This document shows, piece after piece, positions 54,112 to 64,000 of a DNA stretch of 64,000 nt. The position numbers and the translations under genes are program-made. Each line of letters begins with the position of its first letter. The stretch's first letter is position 1. Origin of the DNA: Alphaproteobacteria bacterium (lineage in GTDB: Bacteria > Pseudomonadota > Alphaproteobacteria > JAJFFI01); assembly GCA_030066595.1 (NCBI GenBank), contig JASJBI010000013.1:1-64000 (forward strand), in the 5' to 3' direction. A model generated the notes under the pieces. The model worked only from the letters and a program-made list of their open reading frames with translations, made no database searches and was not told where the DNA came from.

Positions 54112-55563
54112 CTAGAGAATCGGCGAGAGCAGGCGCGCGGCGCGACAGGCAATACGGAAGTAGAACGGCTTGGCCAGCAGCTGATCCTGCGTGAACCGGC
54201 TGCTGCGCTCGAAGTCCGACTCCAGCATGCGCCCGACCTGGGCGGCGAAATCGCGGTCGGCGAACAGCATCGTGATCTCGAAGTTGATCCGAAAGGAGCG
54301 GTTGTCGAAGTTGGCCGTGCCGATCGCGCAGAGTTCGTCGTCGACCAGCATGACCTTCTGGTGCAGGAAGCCGTCCTCAAAGCGGTAGATCTTCACGCCG
54401 GCGCGCTTGGTCGGTTCGAGATAGGCGAAGCCGGCCAGCCAGACAGCCAAGTGATCGGCCCGGGCCGGGATCAAGATGCGCACGTCGACGCCGCGCAATG
54501 CGGCGAGCTGGAGCGCGCTTACCACCTGCGTGTCGGGCACGAAGTACGGGCTCACCAGCCAGAAGCGTTTCCGCGCCCGCGCGATCGCCTGCGTGAACAT
54601 GAGCGCGCAGGTCTCGAGCTCGTCCGCCGGACCCGACGGCACGGCCAGGATTGCGAGGTCGCCGACAGCTGCCCTGGTGGATTGCCAGTTGAGTTGTAGC
54701 GTCTCGCCCTTCGCCCAGTACCAGTCCTCCATGAAGGCAATCTGGCAGCCGATGGCGGCGGGCCCCCTGATCTCGACATGGGTGTCGCGCCACGGGCTGA
54801 GCGCCGGGTTCTTGCCGAGATAGTCGTCGCCGATGTTGTGGCCGCCGACCCAGGCGACGCGGCCGTCGGCGACCACGATCTTCCTGTGGTTTCGGAAGTT
54901 GAGGCGAAAGCGTTCGAACAGCCGGCCGCGCATCCTTCGTCCGGGAAATCCGCTGACTTCCGCGCCGGCGGCGCGCAACTCGTCCAGGTAGGCGGAGGGC
55001 AGCTGCATGCACCCGATCTCATCGTACAGGAGATAGACGCGGACCCCCGCGCGCAGCCTGGCGATGAGCCGGTCCTTGAGCGCCCGGCCCGCCCCGTCAT
55101 CGCAAATGATGTAGAACTGGACGAGGACGTAGTGCTCTGCGGCCTCGATGCCGGCGAATATGGCCTCATAGGTCGCCTGCCCGTCGATCAGCAGCCGGGC
55201 GCCGTTGTGTCGCGTGAAGGGCAGGTCGGCGAGGCGCTCCATGGCGCGAAGATCCTCGGCACCCTGCTCGGGCAGTGACGCGCGAATGGCCGGAAGCTCG
55301 GATCTCAACGGGCCGATGATGCTGAGGGCCTGGGCCTCACGCAACCGCCGGCGGGCGACGAACCCGGTGAACCGGTGGTTGCCGAAGATCAGATAGAGCG
55401 GAACGGAGATGTAGGGCAGGAAGGCCAGCGACAGCAGCCAGGCGATCGTTCCCTGTGCCGTCCGCCCGTTCATGACGGCGTGAATGGCCGCGAGAATCCC
55501 GACGATGGTAAAGACGGCAACGACCGTCCAGACGATTGCTTGCGTCGAGATGATATCTGCCAT
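54112..55563 (-). CDS. cls: Cardiolipin synthase (phospholipase D family)
   Basis: Two N-terminal TMs; two HKD motifs: NHRKIVVADGRVAWVGGHNIGDDY and LHQKVMLVDDELCAIGTANFDNRSF. Confidence 0.94.
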   Translation of the reverse strand: MADIISTQAIVWTVVAVFTIVGILAAIHAVMNGRTAQGTIAWLLSLAFLPYISVPLYLIFGNHRFTGFVARRRLREAQALSIIGPLRSELPAIRASLPEQGAEDLRAMERLADLPFTRHNGARLLIDGQATYEAIFAGIEAAEHYVLVQFYIICDDGAGRALKDRLIARLRAGVRVYLLYDEIGCMQLPSAYLDELRAAGAEVSGFPGRRMRGRLFERFRLNFRNHRKIVVADGRVAWVGGHNIGDDYLGKNPALSPWRDTHVEIRGPAAIGCQIAFMEDWYWAKGETLQLNWQSTRAAVGDLAILAVPSGPADELETCALMFTQAIARARKRFWLVSPYFVPDTQVVSALQLAALRGVDVRILIPARADHLAVWLAGFAYLEPTKRAGVKIYRFEDGFLHQKVMLVDDELCAIGTANFDNRSFRINFEITMLFADRDFAAQVGRMLESDFERSSRFTQDQLLAKPFYFRIACRAARLLSPIL

Positions 55564-55577
55564 GGCGTGCTCTTCCG

Positions 55578-55811
55578 TCAGGTCGCGCTCTGGCGGATCC
55601 GGCTCCGCTCGGTCAGAACGAAGACGCGGATGGCGCTCGAGAGATTGCTGCTGCGCGTCCGGTCGATCTCGGTGACCAGCGCGTTCAGCGACAACCCGCG
55701 CTGACCGGCGATCTCCTGCAGCGCGCTCCAAAACGCGTCTTCGAGCGAGACCGACGTCCGGTGCCCGGCCACCATCACCGAACGCTTGCGGATTGCTGTG
55801 CCCTCGGCCAC
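55578..55811 (-). CDS. Ribbon-helix-helix (RHH_4-like) domain protein
   Basis: RKRSVMVAGHRTSVSLEDAFWSALQEIAGQRGLSLNALVTEIDRTR...NLSSAIRVFVL. Confidence 0.8.
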   Translation of the reverse strand: MAEGTAIRKRSVMVAGHRTSVSLEDAFWSALQEIAGQRGLSLNALVTEIDRTRSSNLSSAIRVFVLTERSRIRQSAT

Positions 55812-55819
55812 GGCGGGCC

Positions 55820-57223
55820 TCAATCGGACGGGCCGAGCATGGCTTCTGGCCGCACCCAGCGGTCGAAATCCTCCGCGCTGACCAAGCCCAACGCGACCGC
55901 GGCGGCCTTGAGCGTCGTGCCCTCGTCGTGCGCCTTCTTGGCGATCTTTGCCGCGTTGTCGTAGCCGATATGCGGGTTCAAGGCCGTGACCAGCATGAGC
56001 GAGCGGTCGACCAGCTCGGCGATGCGCGCTGCGTTGGCCTGGATGCCGGCGACGCAGTTGTCGGCGAAGCTCACGGCCGCGTCGGCGAGCAGCCGCGTCG
56101 ATTGCAGCAGATTGTAGATGATCACCGGCTTGAACACGTTGAGCTCGAAATGGCCGTTCGAACCGGCGACGGTGATCGCCACGTGATTGCCCATGACCTG
56201 CGCGCACACCATTGTCAGGGCCTCGGCCTGGGTCGGATTGACCTTGCCGGGCATGATCGATGAGCCGGGCTCGTTCGCGGGCAGCAGCAACTCGCCGAGG
56301 CCCGAGCGCGGCCCCGAGCCGAGAAAACGGATGTCGTTACCGATCTTCATCAGGGAGGCGGCCAAGACGTTGAGCGCGCCCGAGGTCTCGACCATGGCGT
56401 CATGCGCGGCCAGCGCCTCGAACTTGTTGGCGGCGCTGACGAAGGGCAGGCCGGTGATCGCCGCGACCTCTTCGGCGAAGCGCTCGGCGAAGCCGGCCTT
56501 GGCGTTGAGCCCTGTGCCGACCGCGGTTCCGCCCTGGGCCAAGGCGTAGAGCCGCGGCAGGCAGGCTTCGACCCGGTCGATTCCGGCGGCCAGCTGTGCC
56601 GCGTAGCCCGAGAACTCCTGTCCCAGAGTCAGGGGTGTGGCGTCCTGGGTATGGGTGCGGCCGATCTTGACGATGTCCTTGAACGCCTCCTGCTTGGCCG
56701 CCAGCGCGTCCCGCAGGTGCCTGAGCGCCGGCAACAGGCGCTCGTGGATCTCGAGCGCCGCAGCGATGTGCATGGCGGTCGGAAAGCTGTCGTTCGAGGA
56801 CTGGCCGCGGTTCACATGGTCGTTGGGATGGACCGGGTCCTTCGAACCCGGGGCGCCGCCGAGCAGCTCGATCGCCCGGTTCGCGATCACCTCGTTGGCG
56901 TTCATGTTGCTCTGGGTGCCCGAGCCGGTCTGCCAGACGACCAGAGGAAAGTGGTCCGCGAGATCGCCCGCAGCCACCTCGCCGGCCGCGCGCACGATGG
57001 CGTCCCCAATCCGGGCGTCCAGTTCGCCGAGCGCCATGTTGGCGCGGGCCGCGGCCTGCTTCTGGATGCCGAAGGCGCGGATCAGGCGCATCGGCATGCG
57101 CTCGGTGCCGATGTCGAAATTCCCCAGGGAGCGTTGGGTCTGGGCGCCCCAGTAGCGGTCGGCCGGGACTGCCACCTCGCCCATGGAATCCGTTTCGACT
57201 CGGGTCTCGGCTGTCTCGGCCAT
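55820..57223 (-). CDS. fumC: Class II fumarate hydratase
   Basis: [28 protein letters not shown]-like start; [27 protein letters not shown]. Confidence 0.96.
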   Translation of the reverse strand: MAETAETRVETDSMGEVAVPADRYWGAQTQRSLGNFDIGTERMPMRLIRAFGIQKQAAARANMALGELDARIGDAIVRAAGEVAAGDLADHFPLVVWQTGSGTQSNMNANEVIANRAIELLGGAPGSKDPVHPNDHVNRGQSSNDSFPTAMHIAAALEIHERLLPALRHLRDALAAKQEAFKDIVKIGRTHTQDATPLTLGQEFSGYAAQLAAGIDRVEACLPRLYALAQGGTAVGTGLNAKAGFAERFAEEVAAITGLPFVSAANKFEALAAHDAMVETSGALNVLAASLMKIGNDIRFLGSGPRSGLGELLLPANEPGSSIMPGKVNPTQAEALTMVCAQVMGNHVAITVAGSNGHFELNVFKPVIIYNLLQSTRLLADAAVSFADNCVAGIQANAARIAELVDRSLMLVTALNPHIGYDNAAKIAKKAHDEGTTLKAAAVALGLVSAEDFDRWVRPEAMLGPSD

Positions 57224-57469
57224 GGCGGGTCCTCTCATACTCGAGTGTTCGACGCGCGGTCGCACCGGCGGGGCCTGACCTCGCCGCCGCCACCGCGATG
57301 GTTAAACAGGGTAGAGCCCGGTGGGCGCCGGTCAATCGTCAAACCGAGCGTACGTCCCGATTTCGGCCAGACAGCCGTCTTTACCAACATCGCGGCAGGG
57401 CCCGCCGGAGGTCGGGCAACAGGCGGGGATTAGCCTTTCCTTAGCCTTTGGGGCCGTACGCTTCATGCC

Positions 57470-57709
57470 ATGATGATTACCAGGGATGCATGTCTGTACG
57501 AGCAGGAAGGCCTGCCGTTCGACCCGGAAAAATGGGTCACGGCGGCGCTCATGGCGGGGCTCAAGCTGGAGCTTCGGCCGGACGGCTGGTTGGTGGTCGA
57601 CGTCATGGATGCGGAGACATCCGACGCGATCCTGCTGATGGGCTGGCTGGGCGAAAACCACGAAGAGCTGGCGCTTTATCTCGCCAACATGGCGCAGACC
57701 GTCCATTAG
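57470..57709 (+). CDS. Small acidic hypothetical protein
   Basis: 79-aa ORF MMITRDACLYEQEGLPFDPEKWVTAALMAGLKLELRPDGWLVVDVMDAETSDAILL in a gap between fumC and tfoX-like genes. Confidence 0.5.
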   Translation: MMITRDACLYEQEGLPFDPEKWVTAALMAGLKLELRPDGWLVVDVMDAETSDAILLMGWLGENHEELALYLANMAQTVH

Positions 57710-57724
57710 AGCCTGGCAGCCGCC

Positions 57725-58081
57725 TCAGCGGCTCGTCTTCTTGCCCTTCGCCGCACCGGCGCGCACGGCCGCGTCCCAGGCGCCCTCGGCCCAGCGCAAC
57801 AGTTCCTCGCCATCGTCCAGGGCGTCGGCCGGCGCTTCGTAGTAGGACATCTCGAAGGTCTTGCCCCGCTTCTCATAGCGGAAGGGCGGCATGCCGGCGG
57901 CCTCGAATGCGGCACGGTTCCGGTCGTCGACCTTGAAATAGAGGGTGTCGTCGGCGACCAGCGCGAACATCAGGCCGTCGCGGAAGATCCCGGCGCCGCC
58001 GAACATGCGCCGGGCGCTGACCGGCCCGAGCGGCGCCAGCATGTCGGTCAGGTGCTCCAGGAACCCGGGACTGGCGGTCAT
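57725..58081 (-). CDS. TfoX/Sxy N-terminal domain protein
   Basis: LAPLGPVSARRMFGGAGIFRDGLMFALVADDTLYFKVD. Confidence 0.88.
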   Translation of the reverse strand: MTASPGFLEHLTDMLAPLGPVSARRMFGGAGIFRDGLMFALVADDTLYFKVDDRNRAAFEAAGMPPFRYEKRGKTFEMSYYEAPADALDDGEELLRWAEGAWDAAVRAGAAKGKKTSR

Positions 58082-58326
58082 TTGGGCGGCCTTGCTTGGG
58101 CGATGGGCGGCGCGTGCCGACAGCCTGCCCCTCGCCCCGGCCCCTGGTCAAGAGGCCGGAAGCCACGTATCGATGGTTTCGGGACCTGCGCCCGGCGAGA
58201 CCAGTGGTTGATGCCGATCAACGACGTTTTCGCCGTTTTGGTGTATCCAGCACCCCGATCCGTGGACGACCGGACGGCGGGGCATCGAGCGCCGAGATAG
58301 GGTCTTCAGGCGTGAAGGTGTGTTCG

Positions 58327-60063
58327 ATGAGGCGCGCATTCCTGACTCTCGCGTTGTGTTTCTTGAGCGCGCCCCTGGGGGCGCAGGATGGGCTCTACTA
58401 TCCGAAGCCCGGTGAGCCGTGGGAGACGCGGCCGATCGAGAGCGCCGGAGGCGCCGCCGGTGAATTCGCGCGATTTCTGGATTACTCGTTCAGCCGGGGC
58501 GAGTTCGGCACGGAACCGCACAAGACAAACGCCCTGATCGTGCTGCTGGATGGCAGAATACTCCACGAGGAGTATGCGCGTGGCTTCGCCTCCGACGACA
58601 GGCACTATCTGTGGTCGCTGAGCAAGAGCCTGGCCAACGGGATTCTCGGTCGGGCCGAGCGGATGGGCATCGTCTCCCGAGGCGCGCTCATTTCGGATCA
58701 CCTGCCTGGATTCGACGACCCGAAAGCGCGCGGCCTGACCCTGGCGCACCTGATGCAAATGAGCTCGGGCGTTCGATACAACGAGGAGAACGCCAAGAAC
58801 ATCCTTCTCAGCAACAGCATCTACGTCAACTACGCCTGGCGAGGGTTCGAAGGCGTAACGTCCTACATGCGGCTTCAGGGATTCCAGCATCCCGCCGGGA
58901 AGCAGTTCAACTACTCCTCCGGCGACTGCAATCTCTCGATGGCGGTGCTCAGACAGCGGTTCGACGATCCCGCCGTCAACAAGGGGGCCGATCCGCAGAC
59001 CGCTTACAACGCCTTTCCCTGGCGTCACCTCTTCTCAAAGATCGGCATGGACTCCACCACCCTGGAGCAGGACGGCTCCGGCGTCTTCAAACCCGGCTCG
59101 TTCGGCTGGAGCAGCGCCAGAGACATGGCGCGGTTCGCCCTCCTGTATCTCCGCAACGGGGCGTGGGACATCAACCACGACGGCGAGATCGCGGAGGACG
59201 AGACGCTCTTCCGCCCCGATTGGGTCGCGTTTTCGACGTCCGTCGCGCCGTCGCTCACGGACAAAGAATTCCTGGTGGCGGAGGATCACTGGCGTCTCAA
59301 TCGCGAGTCCTACGGCGCCTTCTGGTGGCTGAACCGGCCGATCGCCGCCAGCGGCAACCGGTCGCCTTACCCGAACCTGCCCGAGACCGCCTTCATTGGC
59401 ATGGGCTTTCGCGGCCAGACCCTGGTGGTCATGCCGTCCAGAAAGTTGATCGTTGTGCGTTTGGGGAGTGACCCATTGAAGGGCAAAATCAACCGGCACC
59501 GCTTTTACCGGCTGCTGATGGCGAGCCTGAGCGTCGGCACCGGACGGCCGCTGCCCGGGGTCGAGACGACCACCGGCTACGACTTCTCGAAGGCCCGCGA
59601 GCTGTCCAAGTCGCGTTTGGGAGAGCTGTTTCTGCGCAGCCTTGATGATGAGATCGTATTTGACGATCCGTTCGCGATGGGGCCCGCAAAGGACCTTTGC
59701 TCGTGCCTGTTTGTCATGAAGAAGGACGACCGGTTCTGCGCCGCCGATGTGGTCAAGTTGGATCTGTTGCGCAATCTGGGGCTCGCAACCAAGCCGGTCA
59801 TCGACCGGTCGACGAAATCCGTGACCGTCAGCAACAGGATGGTGCCGCTGTTCGATCACGCGCCTCTTCTGCGGGTTCTCGGGCCGTCCACCCATACGGC
59901 AACGGCATCGTATGTGAACGAAGACCTGGGCTGCATGATCTCGACGTTCACGGCGCCCTGGCGGGGGCCGTTGGGCATCCTGAACTTCATGGGCGACCAG
60001 CAGCTGACGCCCTCCGTCAACTACTTCGATCAGGCGCATTCGGCCGGATCCCCGGCAGGCTGA
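58327..60063 (+). CDS. Exported serine hydrolase, beta-lactamase/class C family
   Basis: Signal peptide; LWSLSKSLANGILG (SxxK); LMQMSSGVRYNE; FNYSSGD. Confidence 0.85.
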   Translation: MRRAFLTLALCFLSAPLGAQDGLYYPKPGEPWETRPIESAGGAAGEFARFLDYSFSRGEFGTEPHKTNALIVLLDGRILHEEYARGFASDDRHYLWSLSKSLANGILGRAERMGIVSRGALISDHLPGFDDPKARGLTLAHLMQMSSGVRYNEENAKNILLSNSIYVNYAWRGFEGVTSYMRLQGFQHPAGKQFNYSSGDCNLSMAVLRQRFDDPAVNKGADPQTAYNAFPWRHLFSKIGMDSTTLEQDGSGVFKPGSFGWSSARDMARFALLYLRNGAWDINHDGEIAEDETLFRPDWVAFSTSVAPSLTDKEFLVAEDHWRLNRESYGAFWWLNRPIAASGNRSPYPNLPETAFIGMGFRGQTLVVMPSRKLIVVRLGSDPLKGKINRHRFYRLLMASLSVGTGRPLPGVETTTGYDFSKARELSKSRLGELFLRSLDDEIVFDDPFAMGPAKDLCSCLFVMKKDDRFCAADVVKLDLLRNLGLATKPVIDRSTKSVTVSNRMVPLFDHAPLLRVLGPSTHTATASYVNEDLGCMISTFTAPWRGPLGILNFMGDQQLTPSVNYFDQAHSAGSPAG

Positions 60064-60167
60064 CGCCGGCGCGCGGGATGCCGTCACAACGCCTGACGGT
60101 CCTCGGGCTTGGCTCGGCGTCGCCGCGCGAACTGCTGGACACCGGCGAGCCGACCCCAAAGCACGCC

Positions 60168-60992
60168 TCAGACCCGTGGGCGGACCCCGGCGCAGACCAC
60201 GAACTCGCCCGGAATGCGGTAGCCCGCACCGGCCCGGTAGTCGGCGATCGAGGCCAGATATTCGGCATGCACCGTGCGTTTGGTCGCCTCATCGAAGCGG
60301 CTATAGGCGAGCGCCACCGGCCCACCGCGAAAGGCGGCGTCGAGGGCTTCCTCCGCGGAGCCGTAGTGCAGCGTGGTCTTAATCCGCTCCGAGCGGACAT
60401 CCGCAAAGCCGGCCGCGGCGAACGCCCGTGCCAGCGCGTCCTTGGTGCCGAGCTGGAAGAACAGGGGACAGACGTCCGAGACCACCTGGGCGTCGGTGAT
60501 CGGAAAGATCTCGGCCCATCCGCAGTTGCTCCGCGCGCCCCACACCGCGGCAGCCGCCCGCCCGCCAGGCTTGAGCGATCGCCACATCTCCTTGAGAGCG
60601 GTCACGGGGTCGGGGACGTACATCAGACCCAGGCCGCAGAGCGCGGCGTCGTAGGCCTCGTCGTCGACGAACAGGTCCTCGGCGTCACAGCGCTCGAAGC
60701 GTACGTTATCGAGGCCGCGCTCGGCCGCAATGCGGCGCGCCGTCTCGATCATCTCGCCCGAAATGTCGGTCCCGATCACTTCGCCCAGGTCGCCGACCGC
60801 CTCGGCGACGCGGAAGCTGACCAGTCCCGTGCCGCAGGCGACGTCGAGCACCCGCTCGCCTTCGCTTGGATCGACCATATCCAGCATCAGCCACTGCGCC
60901 GGCGCGAGCTGCGTGCGCCAGCCGTTCTCATAGGCGTCGACGGCCCGGTCCCAGCCGTAGCGCTGGACCCGGCGCTGGAGTTGCGCGTCCAT
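60168..60992 (-). CDS. Class I SAM-dependent methyltransferase
   Basis: VLDVACGTGLVSFRVAEAVGDLGEVIGTDISGEMIE. Confidence 0.88.
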   Translation of the reverse strand: MDAQLQRRVQRYGWDRAVDAYENGWRTQLAPAQWLMLDMVDPSEGERVLDVACGTGLVSFRVAEAVGDLGEVIGTDISGEMIETARRIAAERGLDNVRFERCDAEDLFVDDEAYDAALCGLGLMYVPDPVTALKEMWRSLKPGGRAAAAVWGARSNCGWAEIFPITDAQVVSDVCPLFFQLGTKDALARAFAAAGFADVRSERIKTTLHYGSAEEALDAAFRGGPVALAYSRFDEATKRTVHAEYLASIADYRAGAGYRIPGEFVVCAGVRPRV

Positions 60993-60997
60993 GGCTC

Positions 60998-61519
60998 TCA
61001 AACCTCCTCGCCGTTCAATGACAGGGCCCGCCGCATCGGCTGCGCCCGGCCGAAAACGTCGATGTAGGGGCTGTAACGCTCGGCGGTCTCGACCAGCTTG
61101 CGCAGCTCGGACATGGGGGCCGGGCTCTCGATCGAGACCGCGTAGCGTACCTCTTGGTAGCCGGGCGGAATGTCCTCGCCCATGCCCAGCTCGCCGCGGG
61201 CGTCGAAGTCCGCCTGGACCTCGACCTCGACGGCGCCGAGCGGGATGCCCAAGCGGGCGGCCCACATGGAGATGCTGATCGCCAGACAGCTCGAGAGCGC
61301 GGCCCGGCCCAGGACGCCTGGGGACGGCGCCGTTTCGTCGCCGCCGGCCTTGGCCGGCATGTCTGTCGCCAGCGTCCACGGCCCTTCCTGAACCTCGCAG
61401 CGCAAGCCATCGGTGATCCGCGCCGTGCTCACGCCGGTGAGGTGTCCGCGGGATGGCTTGAGGGTCAGGATCCGGACGTTGCGCTCGGCCACCTCCCGAA
61501 TTCTCATGGCTTTGGTCAT
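60998..61519 (-). CDS. OsmC family protein
   Basis: GVLGRAALSSCLAISISMWAARLGI; YAVSIESPAPMSELRKLVETAERYSP. Confidence 0.78.
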   Translation of the reverse strand: MTKAMRIREVAERNVRILTLKPSRGHLTGVSTARITDGLRCEVQEGPWTLATDMPAKAGGDETAPSPGVLGRAALSSCLAISISMWAARLGIPLGAVEVEVQADFDARGELGMGEDIPPGYQEVRYAVSIESPAPMSELRKLVETAERYSPYIDVFGRAQPMRRALSLNGEEV

Positions 61520-61728
61520 CGCGTGCCTCGATCTCGTTCGCGGGCCCGCCACCCGTGTGGGCTGATTGTTGCGTTCTTGAGCGCCGGCCCGATCCCTTGC
61601 TGTGGACCGACTCTAGGCATCCGGCATCAGCCGACCGTCACGGCAAGCATCAAAAATGGGTCAAAATCGCCGGGTTCGGCCCGAAAGGCCGGAAAATGGG
61701 GCGAAAACCGGGTGCGGCGGGCGCCTGG

Positions 61729-62367
61729 TCAGGTGGCGACGCCGCGTGCGAAATCAGCAACCGCGGCGGCCGCCTCCTCGAGATTCTGCGCTTCGGTGCG
61801 TCCGGACGCCTTGCGGGGCTTGAAGCCGTGGTCGCCGTCGGCGAGCCAATACAGGCGGATCGCGGCAGACAGCCGATAGCCGGAGACCTCTTCGCGGCCG
61901 CCGAAGGGGTCCCGCTCCCCTTGCAGGATCAAGGTCGGCGTGCGCAGCGTTTCGAGATGCTCGGTCCGGGTCTTTTCGGGTTTGCCCGGCGGGTGGAAGG
62001 GATAGCCCAGGCAGACGAGCCCGCGCACCCCGGTTTCGTCGGCAACCAGGCTGGCCATGCGCCCGCCCATGGACTTGCCGCCGATCACCAGACGATCGGC
62101 GCCCAGCGCCGCCACGACCGCGCGCCAGCAGTCCAGCAGCACCGGCTGCCGGTCCGGCGGACGTCGTTTGCCGTCCGCGCGACGGCGCGCCATGTAGGGG
62201 AACTCGAAGCGTGCGACCCGCAGGCCCCTGGCCGCCAGGACGGTCGCGACCGCGTCCATCCAGTCGCTGTCCATGGGCGCACCGGCCCCGTGCGCCAGGG
62301 CCACCGTCACCGGCGCGTCGCCGGGGCCGTCGAAGACGAGCGCGGGGCTTCCCTGGTCCGGCGTCAT
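61729..62367 (-). CDS. Alpha/beta hydrolase (KANL3/Tex30-like, dienelactone-hydrolase-like)
   Basis: LAHGAGAPMDSDWM; GGKSMGGRMASLVAD; LILQGERDPFG. Confidence 0.82.
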   Translation of the reverse strand: MTPDQGSPALVFDGPGDAPVTVALAHGAGAPMDSDWMDAVATVLAARGLRVARFEFPYMARRRADGKRRPPDRQPVLLDCWRAVVAALGADRLVIGGKSMGGRMASLVADETGVRGLVCLGYPFHPPGKPEKTRTEHLETLRTPTLILQGERDPFGGREEVSGYRLSAAIRLYWLADGDHGFKPRKASGRTEAQNLEEAAAAVADFARGVAT

Positions 62368-62891
62368 GGATCCCGAGGCGTACGCGTACGCTCCGCCGAC
62401 GGCTCCGACTGCCGCTCGGATCCCTCCGCCGCCAGCTTGTCGAACGCCTGGCCGAAGACCGCGTGCGCGACCACCGGCTCCTCGACCGCGCCGAGCGCGC
62501 GGTAGAACGCCTGGGCCTCGGTATTCCACTCCTTCGACGCCCACCAGACGAAGTTCTTGTCTCGGTCCTTCGCCGCACTGGCAACTGCGGCGACAAGCGC
62601 GCGCCCGACGCCGTGCCGTCGCGCCTCTTCTCTGACGTAGAGATCGCAGAGATACAAGCCGGCGATACCGAAGCCGGTTTCATAGGCGCCGTAGAACAGG
62701 GCGTAACCGACCGGCGCTCCGTCCAGTTCGGCCAACAGCACCTCGAAGGCCGGGCTCTCGCCGAAGCCATCCTGCCGGACCACCTCAACGGTGAAGTTCT
62801 CGACCGGATCGCGCTGATGAACGTTCAGCTCCCGGCCCAGTTCGGCGATGGCTTGGGCATCCTCGATCGTTCCCGGACGAATGGACAGCAT
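62364..62891 (-). CDS. GNAT family N-acetyltransferase
   Basis: LYLCDLYVREEARRHGVGRALVAAVASAAKD; ATGA overlap with the hydrolase gene. Confidence 0.88.
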   Translation of the reverse strand: MLSIRPGTIEDAQAIAELGRELNVHQRDPVENFTVEVVRQDGFGESPAFEVLLAELDGAPVGYALFYGAYETGFGIAGLYLCDLYVREEARRHGVGRALVAAVASAAKDRDKNFVWWASKEWNTEAQAFYRALGAVEEPVVAHAVFGQAFDKLAAEGSERQSEPSAERTRTPRDP

Positions 62892-62937
62892 TTGGGGCTC
62901 TCTTAGCTCAGCTCTGGCCGTACCTTGCCTTGTCGCG

Positions 62938-63924
62938 TCACGCGGGGACCAGCCGACCGGCGCGTTCGTCCCAGCGCCAAGCGGCCTCGACACCCTGAAG
63001 ATGCACGCCGCCCAGCCAGCGGTCTATCCCGTTGGCCGCGATCCAATCCAGTTCGCCATAGAAGAGCCGGTGTCCGTCCCGCGTCAAGTGCACGTCCACG
63101 CCGCGCAGGTCGGGTGCGTAGGACGGCCAGTCCGGCGGAGCATCGATGGCGAGCGCCGGGACGGCCGCCTCGGCAAGCTCGGCGAGCCAGGGCCAGAACA
63201 TGCTGTCCCCCAGCCAGGGCGCCGCTTCGAGCTCCTGAACCGCGAGGAAGGCCTCGACCGGGTCCGACGCGCCCTGCGAGACCGCTTCGAGAATGAGCTG
63301 CTGTGTTCTGGCAAGACCGGTTCCGGTGCCCGGGAAGTCCTGCAGATGCCGTCGCAGCGCATCCGCCAGGAAGGGCAGCGGGCTGGTGTCGCCGCGCAGC
63401 AGGCCCTCGATGGCGCGGGGGTCCGGGTCGCGGAAGGCGGCCCAGGCGCGGCGTCCCAGGTCGAGCTGGGCCGCGGTCACCGGCCGACGCTCGGGCAGCA
63501 GCGCCGCCAGTTGATCGCGGTCGAGCTGGCCGAGCCCGCGAAACGGGCGCACCGCGGCATGGTCGCCAATGCAGATCAGCGACAGCACGTGGCCGCCAAG
63601 CGTGCGCGCCGCAAACCAGTCGAGCAGATAGACCAGGATCACCTGATCGAACAGGTCGTGCTCGAACCAGAGCACGGTCTCTTCGTGCTCGGACCACCGG
63701 TCCAGGTTCGCCTGCTGCTCGGCCAGGTAGCGCCCAGTTGCCGCGACCGGCTGGCCGAACCGGTCGGCCAGATAGCCGGCGCGCTGTTGCTGCCAGTCCT
63801 CGCCGGTGAGGCCGGCGGGAGTCGGACCTTGGCACAGCGGGTCGGCCCAGCGCACGAATTCGCCCGCAATGCCCGACGCGCCGAACGCCTCTCGGATGTC
63901 GTCGCCGCAACGAATGTGAAGCAT
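62938..63924 (-). CDS. DUF1835-domain protein
   Basis: MLHIRCGDDIREAFGASGIAGEFVRWADPLCQGPTP; WFEHDLFDQVILVYLLDWFA. Confidence 0.82.
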   Translation of the reverse strand: MLHIRCGDDIREAFGASGIAGEFVRWADPLCQGPTPAGLTGEDWQQQRAGYLADRFGQPVAATGRYLAEQQANLDRWSEHEETVLWFEHDLFDQVILVYLLDWFAARTLGGHVLSLICIGDHAAVRPFRGLGQLDRDQLAALLPERRPVTAAQLDLGRRAWAAFRDPDPRAIEGLLRGDTSPLPFLADALRRHLQDFPGTGTGLARTQQLILEAVSQGASDPVEAFLAVQELEAAPWLGDSMFWPWLAELAEAAVPALAIDAPPDWPSYAPDLRGVDVHLTRDGHRLFYGELDWIAANGIDRWLGGVHLQGVEAAWRWDERAGRLVPA

Positions 63925-64000
63925 GGTGCGCGCCAGGGATGTCGACACGGGCCCGCGCTTGTAGAGTGCCGGCGACAGTTTGGCAACGGTCGGCAGAAGA

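Overview
High-GC alphaproteobacterial chromosomal window. The main feature is a complete, mostly co-directional division and cell-wall (dcw) cluster: mraZ-rsmH-ftsL-ftsI-murE-murF-mraY-murD-ftsW-murG-murC-murB-ddl-ftsQ-ftsA-ftsZ, followed by lpxC, bamD, recN and ligA (about 14.3-39.1 kb). Flanking genes include djlA-like, uup-like ABC-F, an RNase P RNA (rnpB), a secreted Asp-rich beta-helix protein, a periplasmic-sensor class III nucleotide cyclase, azlCD, an AraC regulator, hpt/add, an M24 aminopeptidase P, a cluster of DUF1127-type small proteins, prmA, uvrD, a degenerate HtrA-like protein, two RidA genes, cls, an RHH_4 protein, fumC, a beta-lactamase-family hydrolase, methyltransferases, OsmC, GNATs and a DUF1835 protein. 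I saw no CRISPR array, prophage, transposase or defence island. The most unusual signals are non-coding: a ~536-bp composite nested inverted-repeat element filling the bamD-recN gap, a second inverted-repeat module between ligA and hpt, and two copies of a CCTTCGACAAGCTCAGG palindrome. The best protein-level oddities are the HtrA-like protein that appears to have lost all catalytic residues, the poly-Asp beta-helix protein, and a small protein with an internal duplicated motif. I did not find clear evidence for a wholly new multi-gene system. All annotations come from reading the sequence; no database search was run.
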